A program made the translations under genes and the position numbers. Source: Streptacidiphilus jeojiense (GTDB lineage Bacteria; Actinomycetota; Actinomycetes; Streptomycetales; Streptomycetaceae). Taken from it: 50,636 nucleotides of DNA. This document shows, in pieces, positions 1 through 7,766 of this stretch (position 1 is its first letter; each line of letters begins with the position of its first letter). The DNA is taken from assembly GCF_000719095.1 (NCBI RefSeq), contig NZ_JOEH01000040.1, positions 1 to 50,636 on the forward strand, written 5' to 3'. The notes beneath the pieces are model-generated. The model saw only the letters and a list, made by a program, of their open reading frames with translations. It made no database searches and was not told the DNA's origin.

Positions 1-1
1 G

Positions 2-88
2 AGCACCACCCGAAGCCGCCTAGGCCGACTCGTCCGCCAAGGCGTCCTCACCCAACCCGGACGAGGCATCTACCAAAAACGGACTTAA
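2..88 (+). CDS. C-terminal end of a winged-helix (HTH) protein, 5' part outside window
   Basis: The frame starting at base 2 reads RLGRLVRQGVLTQPGRGIYQ and stops at TAA 86-88. Third positions are nearly all C or A, as in a real gene. The string looks like the recognition helix and wing of a winged-helix domain: a TTRSRLGRLV helix, then GVL-x-QPGRGIY as the beta-wing. Only 28 residues are visible, so the whole protein could be a replication, mobilisation or regulatory protein of an accessory element; the family cannot be named. It ends about 40 nt before the first usable start of the next gene and is too short to appear as a full ORF. Confidence 0.6.
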   Translation, partial: STTRSRLGRLVRQGVLTQPGRGIYQKRT

Positions 89-129
89 CGCCCTCTCAGG
101 CCAGCGACATCAGCCCGATCGACGACGTC

Positions 130-3100
130 GTGGTGGAGGGCCGCACGGCCGATGGCCGCATCCGGCGGGTATCGATCGGGGTGCGCCGGGACCCCGACTT
201 GACCACCAGCGACACGAAGTCCGTCCCGCTGGTGAGAGCGTTCCTGCGGGTGGTGACCGAGCACTGGGACGAAGTCGCAGCGGGCCGTTGGAGGGTTGCC
301 CTGGCGGTGGGCGTAGCCAGTACCGCTGTGCGGGAGACCGATCTACTGGCGAGTATCGCGCAATCCGTCCCCTCCGCGGCGGAGTTCCGCGACGCGGTGG
401 ACCGGCCCGCAGCAACGAATGCCGGCGTTCGGGGCCGGTTGGCGCATCTGGACGCCTTGGTGGCCGCGGCGGCGTTCGGCGACCCCGTACTGGCACTGGT
501 CGACGCGAAGGAGTTGACGTGGCGTTGGCTGTCGGCGCTACGGGTGCGGAAGCTGCGGTTGGAGGGTGCGGACGAGAGCGACCGGACCACGGCCGTCTCG
601 ATGCTGCGGCGAGTGGTGGCCGAGGAGGCGACAGAGACAGCGGACCGGGTGTTCGCGGCACTGGCGGAGAAGAGCGGAGCCTGGGCCGCATCGGCGGCAC
701 GCGTCAACCAGGCGCTGGTGCGCCGCGCACTCAGCGGATACCCGCTGGCCCGGTCCTCGTCCTACGGCGGGGCGTGGTCGGTGCTGGACGGCCTGGGCCG
801 GCGACTGCGCGAGGGCATCCGAGCGGACCTGTCCGCCAGTGGTGTGCGGCTGGAACTGGAGCGCGCTGAGGAACGAGGCCGTCTCGCCGACGCCATGACC
901 AACGCGGGTCGGATGGGCGCAGCGCTGGTGGTGACGGGGGAACCCGACGTCGGCAAATCCGCACTCACCCTGCGTGCCGCCGAGCAGCTTGCCCTGCAGG
1001 GTGCGGCGGTGATCTCGCTGAGCCTGCGTGACCTCCCCTCCTCGGTAGCACAGGCCGAACGCCTCCTGGGACACGGCTCGATGGCGGACGTGCTGGCAGC
1101 GACGGAGATCAGCCCGGTGCGGCTACTCCTCCTCGACGGGGCGGAGGCCGTGCTCGAAGGCCGCCGGGACCTGCTTCGGGAACTCACCACGGCTGCCCTA
1201 CGAAACGGGATCGGAGTGGTCGCCGTCACCCGGACCGACGGCTCCAAACGTGTACAGGAGGTTCTGCAAGACGCCACGTCAGTAGTAGGCGGCGCCGAGC
1301 AGCTGAGCGTGCACACGGTGGCACGCCTTTCCCCGGCCGAGCGACTCCAACTCGTGGAAACCTTCCAGTCGCTGATCCGGCTCAGCGCCGACGCGCGAGC
1401 CGAGTGGCTGGTCGGCCGACCCGGCCTGGTGGACGCCCTACTGCGGGCCGGCACGGTAACCGAGACGACCGACCTGCTGTCCGAGGCCGACGTCTTCGCA
1501 GCAGTCTGGAACGGTCTGATCCGCAACAACGAGGAACACGAACCCGACAGCCCATCCCCGGACGACCGTGAGGAGGCCGTACTGGCGGTGGCGCGCGCCA
1601 CGCTTAAGGCCCCCGGCGGTACGATGCCGACCGGCACCGTACGGGCGAGACTGCGCTCCGACGGGGTGCTGCGCCCACCCGCGAATCCCGCACTCGCCGC
1701 AGGCGACGAGTTCGCCACCGACCTGGTCCGCGACTTCGCCCTGTGCCGCCTGTTCCTGACAGTGGGTTGGGAACCCCTGTGGGCGACTGGAGCGCCGCGC
1801 TGGGCCATCCGCGCGGTCCGACTCGCCTGCCAGGCCAAACTCCTGACTGCAGATCGAGCAGCCGGCTGGAGCGCGCTGCGCAGCGATTTCGACGAACTCG
1901 GCGAGAGCGACGGGCAGCGGTGGGCGGAGCTCCCGATCGAGGCACTGCTGACCCTGGGCGATGCGCAGAAGGCCATTGAAGACCTGTGGGACAATCTCGC
2001 CGCCGACGGCCACAAAGGCGTACAGACGCTGCTACGGCTCGCTCACCTTCGCTACGGCACCGACACCGTCGCAGACCCCTTCGCGCTCGCGCCCGTGGTG
2101 GCCGTCACCTTCTGCGGCGACCACGACCTGGGACAGCACCACCGCCATTCCCGCCAGGGCATGGGCGGGACCGTCCGCAAGCTTGTGCTGGCGTGGCTGC
2201 GCGGCATGGCCCGAGACAACCGCGGACCCGACCAGCTACGTCAGCAGGTGCGCGACCGCATCCTGGCCGCAGACCCGGAACGCTACGACGGGTTCGCCGT
2301 CGAAGCACTGGCCATGCTCGGCCCCGACGCCGACGACCGAACACAGCAGTGGCTGAAGGACCTGGCAGCCACTGAACCCGGCCGCCTGGAGCCAGCCATC
2401 GAGTCATCCCGCGCCGTCCTGAGCCTGGCCCAGAGCGACGCGCCGCTGCTCCTTGGCCTTACCGAGGCGTACTACATCGACCACCCCACCCCGGATGGGG
2501 ACTCCGGCTGGGGGCTGCGGGACAACGGCATCCGAGACTACCGCCATGGGCAGGAGTTCGGCTTCGGTCCCCCGTTCGCCGCCTGGTACTACGGCCCGTT
2601 CTTCGGACTGATGAACAAGCTGCCCGCCGACACGTTCGACATGATCAACCGAATGCTCGACCACGCCGCAGCGACCCGCGTCCGACGCGGGATGCGCTAC
2701 CGGGCAGTTACCCCCGAGCTCGGCCAGGCCCTGGACGGGCTGGACCTCGACATTCCCGGGATCGGGCCGCGGCACTACGTGGGGGACAGCCATGTGTGGG
2801 GCTGGTATCGCGGCTCCACTGTCGGCCCCTACCCTTGCATCAGCGCGCTCATGGCGGTCGAACGAACTGCCGACCACCTCATCAGGGACCTCAGCATCCC
2901 CGTCAAGAGCGTCGTGGAACTGCTCATGCGGGGCTGCAACAACCTCGCCATGGCGGGGCTCGTCGTCGGTCTGCTGATCCGTCACCTCGACGCAGCCGGC
3001 ACCCTGCTCGATCCATGGCTTACCTCCCCGGCCCTATGGGAGCTGGAGTTCAGCCGAAGCGCCGCGGAGAGCAGATTCCATGGACGGGAATCCAACCCGG

Positions 3101-4914
3101 ACGAGGCTGCCGGTCGGCGCCGGCTCACGCCTCGCGACGCGGCAGCTGAAATGACCCTGCGCGCCATGGTCGCGGGCGACCAGTCACGACTCGACCAGCT
3201 CGCCGCCGTCGCAGACCAACTCCTCGCCAACGCCCAGGCGATGGCTGCAGACGACGGCAGCGTCCACCTCGTCGTCGTCCAGTCCTGGGCCTCAGTGTTC
3301 CGGCCCGAGAACTACCACACCCGCCGCGCCCCGGACGGCTCGTTCGTGATGCAGTACCAGCCCCCGGCCCCCATCGCCGAAGCACTGGCACCCTCAGCTG
3401 CCGACTTCCGGACTGGAAACGAGGCACTGCGTCTGGAGCTGACCTACACCGACTACGACCACCGCGATGCATGGCCCGTGGACACCCTGTTGACAGACAT
3501 CGGCCTCGCCCGGCGCCTCGCAGCCAACCCCCCCACCAGCGGCCCGCTGAACCCGGAAGACCCTGTGGCCGCCGTCGCGGCGGCCGCCGTCCGAAGCCAC
3601 GCCTGCGGGCAGATCACCGTCCCGTACGAAGATCTCCAGTGGACCGCTGCCACGCTCCTGACTGCCGCCGCAAACCAGCTCACCGACGGCATGAGCACCG
3701 AAGCCACCACGTACCCGATGGCAGCCGACCGCTCGGCCGCGAAAGCCGTCCCCTCCCTCCTCCTGCCACCCTTCGACGGTCTCGACCTCGACGCTGCCGT
3801 GACCGAGGACGCACTCACCACCCTGGCCACCAGCTTGTACGACGAAGTCCGCACCGCCTTCGCCATCGGCTGCGCACCGGTATGGAGCGCCCCCTGCACT
3901 GACTTTGGCGACGGCACCCTCTGCCGGAGGCACGAACCCCTGTGGAGCGCTGTCCAAGCAGGACTCGGCGATTGCCGAATGGGCTCCTGGAACACCCAGA
4001 CACAGAGCCGGGACCCGCAATTCCTGCCGCCTCCATACACGGACAACCTGCCCACCGTCCCCGCTTCCGACCTGTTGGTGAACCGGCTAGCCATGCCGAT
4101 CGCCTCCACGTTCGCGGCCCGCAGCACCCCCTGCCTGACAGGGCGGGCAACCGCGCTGCTGCCGGTGTTGTTGGACGCGCACCTCACTGGCACGGATCAC
4201 TGGATGAGCAAGGGCTATGCCGGATACCAGGATCCGGAGCGCGAACTCGTAGCCCGCGTCCTGCTCCACCTCGCCGCCCACGACGAACCGGAACCGCTCA
4301 CCGCGCATCTGCAAACGTTCGCCGCCAACGCCAACGCTTTGCAGCAACTGCTCCACGACTTCGCCCTCCTGTTCACCTACCACCCTCAGTTGCGCGCCAT
4401 GCTTCCGAGCGTGTGGCCCTTGGTCCTGGAGACCACGCTCGACGCCATCGACGCGGGCGCCGATCTACGCGGGGGCAGGGGCCACTGGGCCGATTACGCC
4501 CTCGGCGCCCTCCTGCCGACCCCGCGACTGCGGAGTTCCGACACTCACCCGGACGACAGCCTCGACGGCGCCCGCCGCGACTGGATCGCCCCGGAGGCAT
4601 TGGGGGGTCTGGCCCAGCGGTGGATCAGCCTTGTCGGCGGTGAACCCAAAGCCGCCGACGCGCTGGCTCAGTTCGCCTGTACCGCCTCCCGCACATGGCA
4701 GTGCACCGTGGGGCTGGCATGGCTCGATCGCATCATCGACGGCCGCGCCGTGGCTTTCGCCAACCGCTGCTGGTTCGTCACCCACTGGCTGGCCGAACTG
4801 CGTGAACAGGCGACTCTGGACGCCAGCACACTGAAGCAGTGGCGGCGCATCATCGATGCACTCGCCGCAGCCGGCGACAGCCGTGCCGTCGATCTCCAGC
4901 AGATCGACGAATAA
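130..4914 (+). CDS. Very large P-loop NTPase, probably N-terminally truncated (STAND-like, possible defence protein)
   Basis: This is a protein of about 1594 residues with one nucleotide-binding module. Walker A is GEPDVGKS at residues 270-277 and Walker B is RLLLLDGAEA with Asp336. The roughly 1100 residues after it have no motif I can name and probably form a long helical sensor region. The first 150 residues resemble the end of the restriction-like domain that precedes the NTPase in some large bacterial defence ATPases (family memory, not computed). GTG 130 is the first possible start and has no Shine-Dalgarno. The same frame is open and codon-typical from about base 100 (reading ASDISPIDDV), so homology probably starts before the start codon. 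The catalytic part of the nuclease domain therefore seems missing. No transmembrane segment is visible. A defence role is inference; it could also be a degenerate gene. Confidence 0.6.
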   Translation: MVEGRTADGRIRRVSIGVRRDPDLTTSDTKSVPLVRAFLRVVTEHWDEVAAGRWRVALAVGVASTAVRETDLLASIAQSVPSAAEFRDAVDRPAATNAGVRGRLAHLDALVAAAAFGDPVLALVDAKELTWRWLSALRVRKLRLEGADESDRTTAVSMLRRVVAEEATETADRVFAALAEKSGAWAASAARVNQALVRRALSGYPLARSSSYGGAWSVLDGLGRRLREGIRADLSASGVRLELERAEERGRLADAMTNAGRMGAALVVTGEPDVGKSALTLRAAEQLALQGAAVISLSLRDLPSSVAQAERLLGHGSMADVLAATEISPVRLLLLDGAEAVLEGRRDLLRELTTAALRNGIGVVAVTRTDGSKRVQEVLQDATSVVGGAEQLSVHTVARLSPAERLQLVETFQSLIRLSADARAEWLVGRPGLVDALLRAGTVTETTDLLSEADVFAAVWNGLIRNNEEHEPDSPSPDDREEAVLAVARATLKAPGGTMPTGTVRARLRSDGVLRPPANPALAAGDEFATDLVRDFALCRLFLTVGWEPLWATGAPRWAIRAVRLACQAKLLTADRAAGWSALRSDFDELGESDGQRWAELPIEALLTLGDAQKAIEDLWDNLAADGHKGVQTLLRLAHLRYGTDTVADPFALAPVVAVTFCGDHDLGQHHRHSRQGMGGTVRKLVLAWLRGMARDNRGPDQLRQQVRDRILAADPERYDGFAVEALAMLGPDADDRTQQWLKDLAATEPGRLEPAIESSRAVLSLAQSDAPLLLGLTEAYYIDHPTPDGDSGWGLRDNGIRDYRHGQEFGFGPPFAAWYYGPFFGLMNKLPADTFDMINRMLDHAAATRVRRGMRYRAVTPELGQALDGLDLDIPGIGPRHYVGDSHVWGWYRGSTVGPYPCISALMAVERTADHLIRDLSIPVKSVVELLMRGCNNLAMAGLVVGLLIRHLDAAGTLLDPWLTSPALWELEFSRSAAESRFHGRESNPDEAAGRRRLTPRDAAAEMTLRAMVAGDQSRLDQLAAVADQLLANAQAMAADDGSVHLVVVQSWASVFRPENYHTRRAPDGSFVMQYQPPAPIAEALAPSAADFRTGNEALRLELTYTDYDHRDAWPVDTLLTDIGLARRLAANPPTSGPLNPEDPVAAVAAAAVRSHACGQITVPYEDLQWTAATLLTAAANQLTDGMSTEATTYPMAADRSAAKAVPSLLLPPFDGLDLDAAVTEDALTTLATSLYDEVRTAFAIGCAPVWSAPCTDFGDGTLCRRHEPLWSAVQAGLGDCRMGSWNTQTQSRDPQFLPPPYTDNLPTVPASDLLVNRLAMPIASTFAARSTPCLTGRATALLPVLLDAHLTGTDHWMSKGYAGYQDPERELVARVLLHLAAHDEPEPLTAHLQTFAANANALQQLLHDFALLFTYHPQLRAMLPSVWPLVLETTLDAIDAGADLRGGRGHWADYALGALLPTPRLRSSDTHPDDSLDGARRDWIAPEALGGLAQRWISLVGGEPKAADALAQFACTASRTWQCTVGLAWLDRIIDGRAVAFANRCWFVTHWLAELREQATLDASTLKQWRRIIDALAAAGDSRAVDLQQIDE

Positions 4915-5037
4915 CCCGCCAGGTTCGCGATCAGCGCGAGGCGAATACATTCGCACAGCACTCGGAGTCGGCCCCGCGGAGGCACGCCGACTGACAGCGC
5001 ATCAAGATCTATCCGAGGATGAGTTCCACGTTGCCGT

Positions 5038-5640
5038 CTAGCTGGCCTGTGGAAATGCCAATAGGAGGTCGGCTACGCGTTCTGTGTCCTTGGAACTCAC
5101 CAATGTCACAGCGGTGGAATTTGGACTGGCCCCTGGCCCGTAGCAGTGCCCTACAAACGTGGGGACCCTAAACTTCTCCCACGCCTCTTCCCTTGTCATC
5201 AAGGGGGGCTGATTCGCGCCTCTGGACTCAAAGGTGAACCGCCCTTCTGTGACGGTGACGAGCGCAATTCCGTGTGTCTTGGCAAAATTAAGGGCGCCGC
5301 TCTGGTATGGGGCCGTTGAAATCATGACCCCCTTCTGGGCACCGACGCTGAGAATCTTTTCGCGCAGGACCTGAACGAGTTCGCGCTTGATCGGATTCTT
5401 ATGCCTCTTTGCTTCTACCAGGACGAGGAAATCCATGCCGGCGAGCTGGTAGCGAATGGTGGCGTCGAAGTCGTAGGTGCCGTCTACGCCAGTGATGGAC
5501 TCGTGCAGAGTCACCTTCAAGTCATCAACATCGGGCTGGGCTGACCACAGAAGATCAGCGACGAAACTTTCGAACTGCGCGGGGGTGATGTCGGCGGGTG
5601 GATAGTGCGAGGTGGGTCTGGCGACGTCTTCATCAGTCAT
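5038..5640 (-). CDS. Mrr-like restriction endonuclease (PD-(D/E)xK fold)
   Basis: A 200-residue protein with the Mrr catalytic pattern: ITPAQFESFVADLL at 18-31 (FE helix), acidic residue Asp57 in GTYDFDATI, then EAK at 76-78 inside VLVEAKRHKNPIKRELVQVL. The segment GVMISTAPYQSGALNFAKTHGIALVT is the usual distal part of the fold. Mrr-type enzymes cut modified (type IV) or foreign DNA; substrate specificity cannot be read here. The gene has visibly lower GC and more A/T-ending codons than its neighbours, a sign of transfer. It is convergent with the large NTPase (124 nt between stops) and lies upstream of, and codirectional with, the 5'-nuclease gene. It may be defensive or part of an old mobile element. 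Confidence 0.75.
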   Translation of the reverse strand: MTDEDVARPTSHYPPADITPAQFESFVADLLWSAQPDVDDLKVTLHESITGVDGTYDFDATIRYQLAGMDFLVLVEAKRHKNPIKRELVQVLREKILSVGAQKGVMISTAPYQSGALNFAKTHGIALVTVTEGRFTFESRGANQPPLMTREEAWEKFRVPTFVGHCYGPGASPNSTAVTLVSSKDTERVADLLLAFPQAS

Positions 5641-5727
5641 GGCTGGCCTCTCAGCTGCTTCGGTCGGCGTGTTGCAACTTGGCCCGTCGCGTGAATATGC
5701 GCCTCGGGAGATCCGTGCCCCTGTGTG

Positions 5728-6735
5728 TCACGAGATCTGCGACTTGGCGTCGGCGAGGGTGTCGAGGAGGCGTTTTAGCGGTGTGCCGAGACCCCAGCGT
5801 TCGGAGAGTTCTTCGAGGGCGACTGGGTCGAGGGGTTCGGCGCGGAGCGTGGGGTCGAAGGCAGGGAGCGGGACGTTGGTGGCGACGCTGACGACCTTGG
5901 GGGCGACGGCGAGGTAGTCGGTGCCTTCGATGAGGCGCTTGCGCTGGGCGGGGGTGAGCTTGCTGTCCGGGTCGACTGCGGCGGCCTGGATGCCGGCGAG
6001 GTCGCCGTACTGGTTGATGAGTTTGGTGGCGGTCTTCTCACCGATGCCGACGACCCCTGGCAGGCCGTCGCTGGGGTCGCCGCGCAGGACGGCGAAGTCG
6101 ACGTACTGGGAGCCGTTGACGCCGTACTTCTCCATGAGCAGCGCGTCGTCGGTGATCTGCAGCGTCCCGACACTCTTGATCGGGTAGAGGACCTGCACGC
6201 CCCGCGCGTCGTCCACCAGCTGGAACAGGTCCCTGTCGCCCGTGACGATCTGCACGCGGGGTTGGTAATCTGCAGCCTCCCGGTCGCCGGTGACCACGTC
6301 GACCGGGCCGGGGTGACGGGTCGCCAGGGTGCCGATGACGTCGTCGGCCTCGTAGCCGGCGACGCCGATGCGGGCGATGCCGAGGGCGTCCAGGACCGCG
6401 GCGATCACCGGGACCTGGGGGGAGAGGGTGTCCGGGACCTCCTCCTGGCCCTCGACCTCGGGCTCGGCCGCCAGGCGGTGGGTCTTGTAGGTGGGGATCA
6501 GGTCCACCCGCCACTGCGGTCGCCAGTCGGCGTCCCAGCAGGCGACCAGCTGGTCGGGAGCGTGGTCGTGGACCAGTCGGGTGATGAACTCCAGCAGGCC
6601 CCGGACGGCGTTGACCGGCTGCCCGTCGGGGGAGCGGACCGAGTCGGGCACGCCGAAGAAGGCACGGAAGTACAGGCTGGCGGTGTCGAGCAGCATCAGC
6701 CGGGCCGGCGGGGTGGCGGACGAGGGTGCGGTCAT
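5728..6735 (-). CDS. 5'-3' exonuclease / flap endonuclease-like protein (stand-alone PolA N-terminal domain)
   Basis: 335 residues from ATG 6735 (MTAPSS); upstream Met codons at 6744 and 6747 are alternatives. It is the stand-alone form of the DNA polymerase I 5'-nuclease: LMLLDTASLYFRAFFG near the N-terminus, YKTHR in the arch region, AGYEADDVIGTLA, VTGDRDLFQLVDD with metal-binding Asp residues, and the helix-hairpin-helix GDPSDGLPGVVGIGEKTA. It removes 5' flaps or RNA primers and processes branched DNA. A 16-residue segment is inserted at the metal site: VVTGDRE is followed by AADYQPRVQ and then IVTGDRDLF, so the VTGDR motif occurs twice 48 nt apart (see findings). The last copy keeps the full motif, so activity may be retained. 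Distal residues are otherwise normal for the family. Confidence 0.85.
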   Translation of the reverse strand: MTAPSSATPPARLMLLDTASLYFRAFFGVPDSVRSPDGQPVNAVRGLLEFITRLVHDHAPDQLVACWDADWRPQWRVDLIPTYKTHRLAAEPEVEGQEEVPDTLSPQVPVIAAVLDALGIARIGVAGYEADDVIGTLATRHPGPVDVVTGDREAADYQPRVQIVTGDRDLFQLVDDARGVQVLYPIKSVGTLQITDDALLMEKYGVNGSQYVDFAVLRGDPSDGLPGVVGIGEKTATKLINQYGDLAGIQAAAVDPDSKLTPAQRKRLIEGTDYLAVAPKVVSVATNVPLPAFDPTLRAEPLDPVALEELSERWGLGTPLKRLLDTLADAKSQIS

Positions 6736-6865
6736 GCGTTGCATCATGCCGCACGGGTACGACAGCCGCCGGTTCCGACGATTCTTGACAGCGCGTCGGG
6801 GGCGCAGCAGGCTCCCCCTGCGAAGCACACGCAGAGCACACGAGCCAACGCATCTGGAGCGCCGC

Positions 6866-7759
6866 ATGGCCTGGACCACCGCCGACGTCCCCGACCAGAC
6901 CGGGCGGATCGCCCTGGTCACCGGGGCCAACACCGGCCTGGGCCTACAGACCGCCACCGTTCTCGCGGAGCGCGGCGCCACCGTCGTGCTGGCCTGCCGG
7001 AACCCGCGCAAGGCCGAGGCTGCGGCGGCGGCGATCGGCGGCCGTACCGAGCTGCTGGCGCTGGACCTGGCCTCGCTGGACTCGGTCCGGGCGGCTGCGG
7101 CGGAGGCGCACCAGCGCTTCGACCACCTCGATCTGCTGATCGACAACGCCGGGGTGATGTATCCGCCGTACCAGCGCACCGCCGACGGCTTCGAGCTGCA
7201 GTTCGGCACCAACCACCTGGGCCACTTCGCGCTCACCGGGCTGCTGCTGGACCTGCTGCGGGACACCGAGGGTTCGCGGGTGGTCGTCCTCAGCAGCATC
7301 ACGCACAAGCAGGCGCGCCACGGGCTCGACTTCGGCGACCTGCAGTCGGAGCGCCACTACCGGAGGGCGGCCGCCTACGCCCGCTCCAAGCTGGCCAATC
7401 TGATGTTCATGTACGCGCTGCAGCGCCGGCTGGCCGCTTCCGACGCCAGGACCATCGCGCTGGCGGCCCATCCCGGTTTCACGGCGACCGAGCTGACCCG
7501 GCACACCCGGGCCCCGCTGCGGCCGCTGAACACGCTGGTGGAGGGCCTGGTCGCCCAGTCGGTCGAGGGCGGCGCGCTGCCCACCCTGCGCGCCGCCACC
7601 GACCCGCTCGCCATGGGCGCCCACTACTACGGTCCTGACGGCCCGTTCGAGATGCGCGGCCTCCCGGTGCTCAAGGCCGCCGCCGCGCCGGCCCACGACC
7701 GCTCCGCGCAGGAGCGGCTGTGGGCCGTGTCGGAGAACCTCACCGGCGTGACCTACTGA
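6866..7759 (+). CDS. SDR-family oxidoreductase (retinol dehydrogenase/protochlorophyllide reductase-like)
   Basis: 297 residues from ATG 6866 (MAWTTADVPDQTGR). Rossmann motif TGANTGLGLQTATVLAERGA near residue 18 binds NAD(P); LIDNAGVMYPPYQRTADGFE and FGTNHLGHFALTGLLL are the central NAG and NxxGHF motifs; the catalytic Ser is in VVLSSITHKQARHG and the YxxxK pair in YARSKLANLMFMYAL. This is the extended RDH-like SDR class, for which actinobacterial substrates are mostly unknown. The gene stands alone, divergent from the 5'-nuclease and convergent with the S9 peptidase (7 nt between stop codons). Function beyond oxidoreductase cannot be assigned. Confidence 0.9.
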   Translation: MAWTTADVPDQTGRIALVTGANTGLGLQTATVLAERGATVVLACRNPRKAEAAAAAIGGRTELLALDLASLDSVRAAAAEAHQRFDHLDLLIDNAGVMYPPYQRTADGFELQFGTNHLGHFALTGLLLDLLRDTEGSRVVVLSSITHKQARHGLDFGDLQSERHYRRAAAYARSKLANLMFMYALQRRLAASDARTIALAAHPGFTATELTRHTRAPLRPLNTLVEGLVAQSVEGGALPTLRAATDPLAMGAHYYGPDGPFEMRGLPVLKAAAAPAHDRSAQERLWAVSENLTGVTY

Positions 7760-7766
7760 CGACCGT

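Noticed and set aside
6747..7308. 5' extension of the 5'-nuclease frame to 7308
   Set aside because: Ser/Arg-rich shadow of the divergent SDR gene; nuclease homology begins at 6735.
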